Notes under the pieces: generated by a model
Database searches by the model: none
What the model saw: only the letters and a program-made list of their open reading frames with translations
What the model was told of the DNA's origin: nothing
Made by a program: the position numbers and the translations under genes
From: Betaproteobacteria bacterium
Lineage (GTDB): Bacteria; Pseudomonadota; Gammaproteobacteria; Burkholderiales; Burkholderiaceae
Direction: 5' to 3'
NCBI GenBank assembly: GCA_009921765.1
Contig: RFXC01000179.1
Span: forward strand, 1 to 8,910
Length of the DNA: 8,910 nt
Part shown: piece by piece, positions 1-7,351 of the stretch
Position numbering within the stretch: the first letter of the stretch is position 1
Layout: the number at the start of each line of letters is the position of its first letter

Positions 1-987
1 CCCCATGCTCATGCCAACCCCACGCGTCGCCGCCTGCTTGCGAGCCTGGGTGGCGCGGCGCTTGCCACTGGCGGCGTTGTCCAGGCGCAGCCGGCGTTTC
101 CCTCGCGGCCCATTCGCGTCATCGTGCCCTATGGCACCGGCGGCGGCACCGACATTCTCATTCGCATGCTTGCGCCTGCCGTGGGCGCCTCGCTCGGGCA
201 GTCGATTGTGATTGAAAACCGGCCCGGCGCCGGCTCGGTTCTGGGTACCGAGATGGTGGCGCGTTCGCCTGCCGACGGTTACACCCTGCTCGCGGTGGAC
301 AGCGCGATTCTCACCAACCCGGGGCTGCGCAAGCTTCCCTTTGATACCAAGCGCGACCTCGCTGGCGTCACCATGATGGCCACTGCGCCGGTGATTCTGG
401 TGGTTCATCCGTCGGTCCCTGCCAAGACGCTGCCCGAGCTCATCGATCTGGCCCGATCCAAGCCGGGCATGCTGAACTACGCCTCGGGCGGCAACGGCGC
501 CTCCACCCATCTGGCGGGCGAGTTGATGAAGATTGCCTGTGGGGTCGACATTGCCCACATTGCCTACAAAGGCACCGGCCCTGCCATGACCGATCTGCTG
601 GCCGGACATGTGCAGATGCAGTTTGCGGGTATCAGCTCGGTTCGTGCCCATGTCGAGGCAGGGAAGTTGCGTGCCGTTGCCGTGACCGGCCCGAAGCGCA
701 ATGTCGCCATGTCCGCTGTCCCCACCTTCATCGAGCAGGGGGTGAAGGGCGTCGATGCCGATACCTGGTGGGGGCTGTATGCGCCAGGCGGAACGCCAGC
801 CGATCTCGTCGGAGTTCTGAACGATCACTTCGTCCGGGCATTGAAAAGCGCTGACCTCGCGCCCAAACTCGCGGCCTCAGGATTCATCCCGGTTGCGGGC
901 ACCGCTACCGAGCACGCCGAGATGACCTCATCCATGATCGATCGCTGGACCGAGGTGATCAAGGCTGCAAAGATCACAGCCGATTGA
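1..987 (+). CDS. Bug/TctC-family tripartite tricarboxylate transporter substrate-binding protein, 5' end outside window
   Basis: Periplasmic receptor of the tripartite tricarboxylate transporter (Bug/TctC) family, which binds a carboxylate or related small molecule in the periplasm. The reading frame is open from base 1 and no start codon is visible in frame before the mature protein, so the first few codons lie upstream of the window; 328 residues are visible, close to the usual full size of about 320-330. The visible N-terminus has an arginine-rich n-region (TRRRLLAS), a short Ala/Gly/Leu hydrophobic stretch and a VQAQP cleavage region, so it is a signal peptide, possibly Tat type. Family hallmarks follow: PIRVIVPYGTGGGTD, then ENRPGAGSVLGTE and ADGYTLL, with later motifs INLARSKPGMLNYASGG-like (seen here as DLARSKPGMLNYASGG) and AYKGTGPAMTDLLAGHVQ. 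No TctA or TctB membrane genes are in the window, as is common for orphan Bug receptors. A CoA-transferase gene follows after 76 bases. The ligand is not predictable. Confidence 0.93.
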   Translation, partial: PHAHANPTRRRLLASLGGAALATGGVVQAQPAFPSRPIRVIVPYGTGGGTDILIRMLAPAVGASLGQSIVIENRPGAGSVLGTEMVARSPADGYTLLAVDSAILTNPGLRKLPFDTKRDLAGVTMMATAPVILVVHPSVPAKTLPELIDLARSKPGMLNYASGGNGASTHLAGELMKIACGVDIAHIAYKGTGPAMTDLLAGHVQMQFAGISSVRAHVEAGKLRAVAVTGPKRNVAMSAVPTFIEQGVKGVDADTWWGLYAPGGTPADLVGVLNDHFVRALKSADLAPKLAASGFIPVAGTATEHAEMTSSMIDRWTEVIKAAKITAD

Positions 988-990
988 TCG

Positions 991-1024
991 TTTCACCCTG
1001 ATGATCGTCTCGCCCTGATTGTCG
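991..1024. repeat. Degenerate 17-base tandem repeat between receptor and CoA-transferase genes
   Basis: Two adjoining 17-base units, 991-1007 (TTTCACCCTGATGATCG) and 1008-1024 (TCTCGCCCTGATTGTCG), match at 13 of 17 positions and share the core CCCTGAT. They lie just after the receptor stop codon, 40 bases before the CoA-transferase start. They could be a worn duplication or two half-sites for a regulator; the sequence does not decide. Confidence 0.45.
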
Positions 1025-1063
1025 GCCGCCGGGTATTGCCACGCCCGTTCAAACCGGAACACC

Positions 1064-2296
1064 ATGACCTCAATCCCCGAGCGCTCTCCTTCCGCACCCC
1101 CTCTGCAGCCACTCGATGATCTGCGGGTCATCGATTTGTCGAGCTTCATCTCCGGGCCGTTTGCGAGCGTTCAGCTGGCCGAGTTCGGCGCCGAGGTCAT
1201 CAAGGTGGAACTGCCTGGTGTGGGGGATGCGCTTCGGCGTTTTGGCACGCTTACCGAGAGCGGCGACTCGCTCCCCTGGCTGTCGGAGTGCCGCAACAAG
1301 AAGTCGGTCACGATCGATCTGCGCCGACCCGATGGTGCGCGGCTCTTGAAAGCGCTGGTCGAAAAGGCCGACATCCTCATTGAGAATTTTCAGCCGGGCA
1401 CGCTGGAGAAATGGGGTCTGGGCTGGGAGTTGCTGCACGAACTCAACCCACGGCTGATCATGGTTCGCATCTCTGGATATGGCCAGACCGGGCCCTATCG
1501 CGACCGGCCCGGCTTCGGGCGCATTGCCAACGCCTTCGGCGGACTGTCGTTTCTTGCGGGCTATCCCGACCGGCCGCCCGTCACGCCTGGGTCTGCAACC
1601 ATTCCCGACTATCTGTCGGGTGCCTATGGCGCGATGGGCGTGCTGCTCGCGTTGCAGGCACGTCATCGCACCGGCCGCGGTCAGATGATCGACATCGGGC
1701 TTTACGAGCCGGTGTTTCGCATTCTTGATGAACTCGCGCCCGCTTATCAGAAGAAGGGCTATGTGCGGCAACGCATGGGCCCGGGCACGGTGAATGTCGT
1801 GCCGCACAGCCACTACCCCACGGGCGATCAGCGCTGGATCGCCATCGCCTGCACGAGCGACAAGATCTTCGAGCGACTGGCGCAGGCCATGGGCGAGCCG
1901 CATCTTGCCGAGCCACAGGCCTGGGGTGTGCTTGCACACCGCGAGCGTGACCGGGAACAGGTGGACCAGCATGTTGCCGAATGGACTGCCCGACACACGC
2001 GCGACGAACTGCTCGTGCGCTGCGAGGCGTTTCAGGTGCCCTGCGGACCGGTCTATGCGATTGACGAGATTTTCAACGACCCGCAATACGCAGCCCGTGA
2101 AAACATCCTGAAGATGAATGATCCCCGGGTGGGCGAACTGGCCGTGCCCAATCTCGTGCCGCGGCTGTCAGACACGCCAGGGTCTGTGAATTGGCTGGGG
2201 CCGTCGTTGGGCGAGCACAATGACGAGATTCTCGGCGGCCTTCTGGGCCTGGACGCCGCCGAGCGCGAACGTCTGAGAAACGACGGAGTCATCTGA
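1064..2296 (+). CDS. CaiB/BaiF (class III) family CoA-transferase
   Basis: Predicted cytoplasmic transferase that moves CoA from an acyl-CoA donor to a carboxylic acid through aspartyl-anhydride chemistry. The 410-residue length fits the family (about 400). The N-terminus shows the family signature from residue 17: PLDDLRVIDLSSFISGPFAS, then LAEFGAEVIKVELP and GVGDALR, followed by NKKSVTIDLRRPDG, ADILIENFQPGTLEKWGLG and RISGYGQTGPYRDRPGFG. The catalytic aspartate is most likely D182 in IPDYLSGAYG, the position of Asp169 in formyl-CoA transferase. The start was taken as ATG 1064; an in-frame TTG at 1019 would add 15 residues with no family similarity and has no ribosome site. The site before 1064 is also weak (CCGGAAC). 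The gene probably shares a transcript with the receptor gene upstream. Its acid and CoA donor cannot be assigned; family members serve oxalate, carnitine, succinate/mesaconate and benzylsuccinate pathways. Confidence 0.93.
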   Translation: MTSIPERSPSAPPLQPLDDLRVIDLSSFISGPFASVQLAEFGAEVIKVELPGVGDALRRFGTLTESGDSLPWLSECRNKKSVTIDLRRPDGARLLKALVEKADILIENFQPGTLEKWGLGWELLHELNPRLIMVRISGYGQTGPYRDRPGFGRIANAFGGLSFLAGYPDRPPVTPGSATIPDYLSGAYGAMGVLLALQARHRTGRGQMIDIGLYEPVFRILDELAPAYQKKGYVRQRMGPGTVNVVPHSHYPTGDQRWIAIACTSDKIFERLAQAMGEPHLAEPQAWGVLAHRERDREQVDQHVAEWTARHTRDELLVRCEAFQVPCGPVYAIDEIFNDPQYAARENILKMNDPRVGELAVPNLVPRLSDTPGSVNWLGPSLGEHNDEILGGLLGLDAAERERLRNDGVI

Positions 2297-2316
2297 CCCC
2301 GTCGCGCCCTGCTGGT

Positions 2317-2958
2317 TCAGGCGGCGCGGCGCGCGCCCTGTCTGCCCTCGAAGTGCGCGGCTGCCTCACGCAGGGTGACCAGATCGGCATATTTCTGGCC
2401 CATGTCGAAGAGGCTTGCCTCGTGCGGACCCTTCGCCCGATCACCCACACAGTCGGTGACCACCATCGGGCGCAGCGAGTAGGCGGATGCGTCGATGGTG
2501 CTCGCGCGCACGCAGCCGCTGGTGGTGCAGCCGGTAATGAACAGCGTGTCGACGCCGCGGCTGATCAGCCAGGACGCGAGGTTGGTGCCAAAAAACGCCG
2601 AACTGTGCCGCTTGATCGACACATATTCACCGTCGATCGGCGCCACCGACTCCACAAACTGGGCGTCAGCGCTATCGGGCGCTAGCGCTTGAAGCGCCGG
2701 TACCTTCACCGCAAAGGTGCCGATGTCTTCGCCTTTTGCCTCCGAGGCAAAGCGTACATGGCACACCGGCACGTTGTGCGCGCGCGCGCTTCGCAGCAGT
2801 TCGGCGGTGCGGGCGATGGATTCATTGATATTGAAGCCGCCCAGCACATCAGGCTTGGCAAAGCCCACCTGAAAATCGATGATCAGGAGAGCTGGCTGAC
2901 GGCCAAAGCCCAGAGGCTTGCCGAAGTGCTGCTTTTCGTAAACGCTGAGGTCTGACAT
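2317..2958 (-). CDS. Isochorismatase-fold cysteine hydrolase, N-carbamoylsarcosine amidase/maleamate amidase-like
   Basis: A 213-residue cysteine hydrolase of the isochorismatase superfamily, predicted to cleave a C-N bond (amide or N-carbamoyl) and release ammonia. The catalytic triad is visible: D28 in LLIIDFQ, K116 in SIKRHSSAFFGT and the nucleophile C149 in TGCTTSGCVRAS, with the expected loop before it. The C-terminal block CVGDR..GPHEASLFDMGQKYAD is typical of the branch holding N-carbamoylsarcosine amidase and maleamate amidase (NicF), so either activity is more likely than true isochorismatase or nicotinamidase. Start ATG 2958 was chosen over an upstream extension to 3078 because it has AAGGA (2967-2971) eight bases before it and because homology begins here; the longer form would overlap the TRAP permease gene. 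It is the last gene of the minus-strand operon, 17 bases after the large permease gene, and ends 20 bases from the convergent CoA-transferase gene. Confidence 0.9.
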   Translation of the reverse strand: MSDLSVYEKQHFGKPLGFGRQPALLIIDFQVGFAKPDVLGGFNINESIARTAELLRSARAHNVPVCHVRFASEAKGEDIGTFAVKVPALQALAPDSADAQFVESVAPIDGEYVSIKRHSSAFFGTNLASWLISRGVDTLFITGCTTSGCVRASTIDASAYSLRPMVVTDCVGDRAKGPHEASLFDMGQKYADLVTLREAAAHFEGRQGARRAA

Positions 2959-2966
2959 GGCGCGAT

Positions 2967-2971
2967 TCCTT
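2967..2971 (-). promoter_or_regulatory. Ribosome binding site that fixes the start of the cysteine hydrolase
   Basis: AAGGA on the minus strand, eight bases before ATG 2958, in the 17-base gap after the TRAP large permease stop codon. It supports the short start over the longer in-frame extension. Confidence 0.65.
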
Positions 2972-2975
2972 CGAG

Positions 2976-4277
2976 CTAGTGGGTGACGACCGCGAACAGC
3001 GTGATGCTTGGAAACGCAATCAGCAGTCCGACGATGAAGAGTTCCATGAGGAAGAAAGGCATGACGCCGCGGAAACATTCGCGGATCGTGATCTCGGGGT
3101 TGGCGGCCGACACCACGAAAACATTCAGCCCCACGGGGGGCGTGATGTTGCCGATTTCCGTCATCTTGGTGACCAGGATTCCAAACAGCACCGGGTCGAT
3201 ACCGGCCTGCTTGATGATGGGGAAGACCACCGGCATGGTGAGCAGGATCATCGATGCCGCATCGATGAAGCAGCCGAGAATCAGGAACGGGATCAGCACC
3301 AGGATGAGGAGCAGGGTGGGGTGAAGGTTGAGGCCCTGCGTCCAGGTGGCGAGGTTTTGTGGCAACTGCGTGGTGCCCAGCGCTGCACCGAACACGCCTG
3401 CGCCAATGATCAGGAAAAAGATCGACGCCGTACTCGACCCCGAGGTCTGCAGCCCTTCCTTGATCTCGGCCATTTTCGCGCCGCGAATGATGGCGATCAC
3501 CAGCGCGGCTGCCGCACCAAAGCCGGCGGCTTCGCTAGCCGTGGCCACGCCGGTATAGAGCGTGCCCATCACCACAGCGAACACCACCAGGATTTCCCAC
3601 GACGAGAAGGTGAGCCGCATCCGGTCGCCCCAGCCGGTTTTGGGTTGGCGCGTGATGGTGCGCATCTGGGGATCACGCTTGACCATCCAGTTGATGCCGA
3701 CGCCGTAGACGATGATGGTGAGAATGCCCGGGATGATGCCGGCCATGAAGAGCGACGGGATGGGCGTTTCGGTGGCAATCGAATACAGCACCATCACGGT
3801 GGAGGGCGGGATCAACACCCCCAGCGTACCTCCCGTGGCAACCGCCGCACCCGCGAGCCGCTTCGTGTAGCCCGCTTTCAGCAGCTGCGGCACTGCGATC
3901 TTGGAGATGGTGGCGGCGGTGGCGATCGACGAACCCGACACGGTGGCAAACGCGCCGCAGGCGACCACGGATGAAATGGCCAGCCCACCCGGGATGTGGC
4001 CGAACCATGCCGATGCTGCGCGAAAGCCTTTTTCGGAAATGCCGGCCGAATACGCCATGTGCCCCATGAACAGAAACAGCGGTACGACAATGAAGGCAAA
4101 TTCTGCAGTGACCGAGAAGGGGAGGCTCCCCAGCAGATAGTCGGCCGCTGACCAGCCCCGCATGGCAATCAGACCAATGACGCCTGATGACAAGAGCGCA
4201 AGCGCAATGGGAAAGCCCAGCGCGAGCAGCACGAACATACCTCCGATCAGGAGAAAGCCTTGCTCAAACGGGCTCAT
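2976..4277 (-). CDS. TRAP transporter large permease (DctM family)
   Basis: The 433-residue inner-membrane transport subunit of a tripartite ATP-independent periplasmic (TRAP) transporter, which moves a solute inward using an ion gradient, normally sodium. Length and pattern are typical: many hydrophobic segments from residue 8 to the C-terminus, and the family's conserved blocks ACGAFATVSGSSIATAATI (about 106-124), LAGAAVATGGTLGVLIPPS (about 141-159) and, in the second half, GNITPPVGLNVF (about 376-387). The two Pro-containing blocks form the two hairpin regions of the elevator-type core in known structures. The gene starts inside the stop codon of the small permease gene (ATGA, 4274-4277) and has GGAG (4285-4288) seven bases upstream, so it is translationally coupled. 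Substrate specificity is set by the binding protein. No sign of damage. Confidence 0.96.
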   Translation of the reverse strand: MSPFEQGFLLIGGMFVLLALGFPIALALLSSGVIGLIAMRGWSAADYLLGSLPFSVTAEFAFIVVPLFLFMGHMAYSAGISEKGFRAASAWFGHIPGGLAISSVVACGAFATVSGSSIATAATISKIAVPQLLKAGYTKRLAGAAVATGGTLGVLIPPSTVMVLYSIATETPIPSLFMAGIIPGILTIIVYGVGINWMVKRDPQMRTITRQPKTGWGDRMRLTFSSWEILVVFAVVMGTLYTGVATASEAAGFGAAAALVIAIIRGAKMAEIKEGLQTSGSSTASIFFLIIGAGVFGAALGTTQLPQNLATWTQGLNLHPTLLLILVLIPFLILGCFIDAASMILLTMPVVFPIIKQAGIDPVLFGILVTKMTEIGNITPPVGLNVFVVSAANPEITIRECFRGVMPFFLMELFIVGLLIAFPSITLFAVVTH

Positions 4278-4864
4278 TTGCGTTCTCCGACCAGGTCGCT
4301 GTCGGACTTGCCGATTTCACCTTTCAGTTCGGTTTCGATGTCGACCTGATAGGGATGTCTGCCCACCAGAGCGTATTCAAGGGCCGCAGTGATCGACTGG
4401 ATGATCAAGAGCGTGAGGCCGAGCGACACCATGGCGCGGCTGGGCCAGAGCGGGATCTGCACAATGCCGAACGACACCTCGTCGCGGTTGAACGAATAGA
4501 TTGAACTGCGCCATGAGGTCCAGCACAGAATGCCGAGCACGGCGAGCTGTACGCCGAGCAGCAGCCACGTGACGATCCGGTCAACCCAGGGCGGGAAGCG
4601 CTCGGCAAAGATCGAGACACGAAAGTTTTCGCGGTTGGCCTGGGTGGCGGGAAGCCCCAGGTAGATGAGCGCAAGCAAGAGCAGCACACCCACCTCGAGC
4701 ACTCCCCAGATGGCAATGCCCATCATGCCGCGCAGCACGGCGTCGATCACCACCGCGATCATGATCAGGATGATGAGAACGCCGGTGACGCGGGCCATGG
4801 CCCGGGAGGCCGAAGCCACCCGGGCCGCGAGGGCCAGCATGCCGGAGGGAGGGCTGGCCGTCAT
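4274..4864 (-). CDS. TRAP transporter small permease (DctQ family)
   Basis: A 196-residue small membrane subunit that pairs with the large permease and helps dock the binding protein. Four hydrophobic segments can be seen at about residues 27-45, 52-71, 95-117 and 142-165, the standard DctQ layout, with the usual VIDAVLRG motif at the end of helix 1 and W..LEVG in helix 2. After helix 2 the loop reads ANRENFRVSIF, where many relatives have a His-containing motif (GxHIxVD); the Asn/Arg version is a mild departure. The C-terminal tail from about residue 172 is polar and charged. The gene overlaps its neighbours by four bases at both ends (4861-4864 and 4274-4277), which argues for coupled synthesis of all three TRAP parts in fixed ratio. 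Confidence 0.94.
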   Translation of the reverse strand: MTASPPSGMLALAARVASASRAMARVTGVLIILIMIAVVIDAVLRGMMGIAIWGVLEVGVLLLLALIYLGLPATQANRENFRVSIFAERFPPWVDRIVTWLLLGVQLAVLGILCWTSWRSSIYSFNRDEVSFGIVQIPLWPSRAMVSLGLTLLIIQSITAALEYALVGRHPYQVDIETELKGEIGKSDSDLVGERK

Positions 4865-5961
4865 CCCTTGGCCTTGCGGGCAAGGTAGCGGTCGATGCCG
4901 GTCACGTATTTGCGCTGTGCTTCGTGCTTAGCCACCAGGGTGTTGAAGCTCTTGGTGAGCGCCTCGGGGTTGCCGCCCACGCGCTTCACCGCTTCGGCGT
5001 ATTTGTTGAAAATCACCTGGGAAGTGGCTTCGCGCCAGCGCTTCTCTTCGGCCGGGTCAAGCGGCGCGATTTGAATACGTTTGGATTTCAGCAGGATCTC
5101 CACGCATTCGTCGGTTTCCTTGTCCTGCGCGTCGATATACCAGTTGAGCGCATTGTCGGCGGCGGTGGTGAAGACATCCTGCAGCGGCTTGGAGAAGCTC
5201 TTCCAGCGATCGAGGTTGATGGAGGTCATTACGGTGGCAAAGATGCCCATACGACCGCCGGTCGATAGGAAGTTGGTCATCTCGGCGAGACCGTCCTTCA
5301 CGCCCTGCTCGAACGGCGTGGTGGAGATGGCATCCACTCCGCCACGCTGCATCAGATCGATTGCATCGGTATAGGGTACGGTCACCGCCGTGGCGCCCAG
5401 CGCCTGCAGTGCATCGCCTGGCCCCAGCAGCGTGCGGATACGCATGCCTTTGAGGTCGGCTGCGGTGTTGACCCGCTTCATGCTCCACAGCACGTTTTCG
5501 GACGTGGAGAGCGTGAGAAGCAGATGGACGTTGTTGCGCTGGAACTCCCGCTGCACATCGGGGGTGTTCTGGTACCACTCGCGAAATGCCATGCAGCCGG
5601 CATAGGGGCTTTCGGTGACGAACGGCAGCGTGACGCCCGACACCGGGAATTCGCGCGGGTTGAAGGCGGCGGGCACGGTGAAGCCCAGGTCGGTGGCGCC
5701 ACGCGCCATGCCGGGGTAGACATCGCCTGCCTTCAGCGGGTTGCCGCCCAGCATCCACTCAAAGGTCACCTTGCCGTTGGTCTTGGCGGTGACCTCTTTC
5801 GCGAATTCCTGCTGCACGCGGGTAAACAGCGACGGGGCGGGATAGTTGGATGCGATACGCAGTTTCAGGTCTGGAAACGAGGCCTGGGCGCGCACGATCG
5901 CAGGCGCTCCGGCGACCGTTGCACCGGCGGCTGCGGCGGTGAGGAATTCGCGTTTTTTCAT
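4861..5961 (-). CDS. TRAP transporter substrate-binding protein (DctP family)
   Basis: A 366-residue periplasmic receptor that delivers the solute to the TRAP membrane subunits. The N-terminus (KKREFLTAA followed by an Ala/Gly/Val stretch) is a signal peptide with a Tat-like KR-x-FL motif; cleavage is likely after RAQA (residue 27). The mature protein begins with LKLRIASNYPAPS, a typical DctP first strand. Other family marks are FEWMLGG..LKAGDVYPGMARGATDLGF and ADLKGMRIRTLLGPGDALQALGA; R176 in this last block is the position of the arginine that binds the ligand carboxylate in known DctP-type proteins, so the ligand is probably an organic acid. GGVDAISTTPFE follows. ATG 5961 has an AAGGAG site (5969-5974) seven bases upstream. 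The gene lies 28 bases after the amidase gene. The closest known ligand cannot be named from sequence alone. Confidence 0.95.
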   Translation of the reverse strand: MKKREFLTAAAAGATVAGAPAIVRAQASFPDLKLRIASNYPAPSLFTRVQQEFAKEVTAKTNGKVTFEWMLGGNPLKAGDVYPGMARGATDLGFTVPAAFNPREFPVSGVTLPFVTESPYAGCMAFREWYQNTPDVQREFQRNNVHLLLTLSTSENVLWSMKRVNTAADLKGMRIRTLLGPGDALQALGATAVTVPYTDAIDLMQRGGVDAISTTPFEQGVKDGLAEMTNFLSTGGRMGIFATVMTSINLDRWKSFSKPLQDVFTTAADNALNWYIDAQDKETDECVEILLKSKRIQIAPLDPAEEKRWREATSQVIFNKYAEAVKRVGGNPEALTKSFNTLVAKHEAQRKYVTGIDRYLARKAKG

Positions 5962-5968
5962 GGTGAAA

Positions 5969-5974
5969 CTCCTT
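5969..5974 (-). promoter_or_regulatory. Strong ribosome binding site for the TRAP binding protein
   Basis: AAGGAG on the minus strand, seven bases before ATG 5961, flanked on both sides by a direct repeat of TTTCACC. It is the best match to the consensus in this operon, which fits the excess of binding protein over membrane subunits usual for such transporters. Confidence 0.7.
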
Positions 5975-5989
5975 CGGTGAAAAATCGGT

Positions 5990-7351
5990 TTACTGCGGCA
6001 GCGAGGGCTGTCGCAGATGATGGTCGGTCACACGCTGCCACGCGTGACCCAGTTGCAGCACTGCGGCTTCGTTGAAGCGCGCAGCGCTCAGTTCGAATGA
6101 CAGGGGCAGGCCTGCCGCGTTGAACCCGCAGGGCACGGCAAGCGACGGCACGCCTGCTGAGGCGAAGACCGAGGTGAAGCGCGGAATCGCCCGGATGGCG
6201 TTGGCGTAGGCGAGCCCGGCGCGCGCCGGTGCGGGGCCGGGCGTGGTGGGCGACAGAATGGCATCGATCCCCTGATCGGACAGGATGCGATGCAGCCGGT
6301 GGCGCCAGGTTTCGATCCAGCGCAGCGCCTGCGCATACTGCGCGCCGGTCACGCGTTCGCCGATGTCGTAGCGCACCATCAGGTCTTGTCCGTAATCGGC
6401 GGGGCGACGCGCGAGTTGTTCGCGGTGGAGCGCGAAGGCGTCGGCGAGCACGATCCTGAAGGCCAGCATTTCCTGAGCAAGTTCGACATCGCCCAGTTCA
6501 ATCTCCACGATCTCGGCGCCGAGATCGCGATAGGTGCCGAGGGCGGTCTCGAGAGCACTGCGCAGGTCATGATCGATATCGTCGAAGAACCAGCGACGCA
6601 TCACCCCGATACGCTTGCCGCGAATGGGGTCATCAAGCGTCTTGAGCGGGTCGGTGACCGGCGTGTCCATTGAGAATGGATCGTCGGGATCGTGACCGGC
6701 GATGACCGCAAATACGCGGGCGACATCCTCGACCCGCCTTGCGAGCGGGCCGAAGGCGTCGAAGGGCGCGCTGACGGCAATGCTGCCGGTCCGAGAAATG
6801 CGGCCGATGCTGGGCCGCAGACCGGCGAGTCCGCAGTAGGACGCCGGCAGACGGATTGAACCGGCCGTATCGCTGCCAATCGATACGCGCGCCATCCCAC
6901 AGGGCACCGAAGCCCCCGAGCCGCCGCTTGAGCCGCCCGGGATATGCGCCGGGTTCCATGGGTTGGCGACCGGGCCGAAGTGCAGGCTCTGGCTGGTGGG
7001 GCCGAACACCCACTCATGCAGATTGGCCTTGCCCACGATCACAGCGCCCGCTGCGATCAGGCGGTCAGTGATGAAAGCGTTCCGAGGCGGGACGTTGTCT
7101 CGCAGAATCACCGAGGCGGCGGTGGTGGGAACACCCGCCCAGTCGAGACAATCTTTCAGATTGATGACCCAGCCGTGCAGCGGGCCGGCCGAACCGCCCG
7201 CTGCCGCGATGCGATCCAGCTCGGCAGCCCGGGCGCGCGCGGCATCGCCGCGCACCGTGATCATCGCGTTCACGATCGGATTCCAGCGCTCGATGGCGGC
7301 CAGCGCTTCGCTGACCGCCTGACTCGCAGGCCCCGCAGCGGGGGCGTTCAT
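5990..7351 (-). CDS. Amidase-signature (AS) family amidase
   Basis: A 453-residue hydrolase of the amidase signature family, predicted to cleave an amide to a carboxylate and ammonia or an amine in the cytoplasm. The Ser-cisSer-Lys triad is intact: K66 in VINLKDCLD, S141 in PGGSSGGSGA and the nucleophile S165 in GSDTAGSIRLPAS; the spacings (75 and 24 residues) equal those of GatA and other members. The usual G-[KANLHEW] stretch and the SIGRISRTG block are also present. No signal peptide is seen. ATG 7351 was chosen because it overlaps the stop codon of the upstream gene as ATGA (7348-7351) and family similarity starts there; the longer open frame to 7591 only runs antisense-in-frame through the neighbour. 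It is unlikely to be GatA, since no gatB or gatC is nearby and the gene sits in a transport and hydrolase operon. The substrate is unknown. Confidence 0.94.
   Translation of the reverse strand: MNAPAAGPASQAVSEALAAIERWNPIVNAMITVRGDAARARAAELDRIAAAGGSAGPLHGWVINLKDCLDWAGVPTTAASVILRDNVPPRNAFITDRLIAAGAVIVGKANLHEWVFGPTSQSLHFGPVANPWNPAHIPGGSSGGSGASVPCGMARVSIGSDTAGSIRLPASYCGLAGLRPSIGRISRTGSIAVSAPFDAFGPLARRVEDVARVFAVIAGHDPDDPFSMDTPVTDPLKTLDDPIRGKRIGVMRRWFFDDIDHDLRSALETALGTYRDLGAEIVEIELGDVELAQEMLAFRIVLADAFALHREQLARRPADYGQDLMVRYDIGERVTGAQYAQALRWIETWRHRLHRILSDQGIDAILSPTTPGPAPARAGLAYANAIRAIPRFTSVFASAGVPSLAVPCGFNAAGLPLSFELSAARFNEAAVLQLGHAWQRVTDHHLRQPSLPQ

Noticed and set aside
1070..2086. A 338-codon open frame on the minus strand opposite the CoA-transferase gene
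   Set aside because: The CoA-transferase has full family motifs in the other strand; the antisense product is Arg/His-rich, has no recognisable domain and is what GC-rich codon use produces by chance.
2297..2330. Possible shared terminator between the convergent genes
   Set aside because: Only a short interrupted CTG/CAG-based stem can be drawn and there is no T-run on either strand.
2959..3078. A 40-residue N-terminal extension of the cysteine hydrolase
   Set aside because: It would overlap the TRAP large permease gene, while ATG 2958 has a good ribosome site and the normal family start.
2979..3974. A 331-codon open frame on the plus strand opposite the TRAP large permease gene
   Set aside because: Its product is extremely rich in Asp, His, Arg and Gly, the mirror of a hydrophobic membrane protein in GC-rich DNA; the permease on the other strand is certain.
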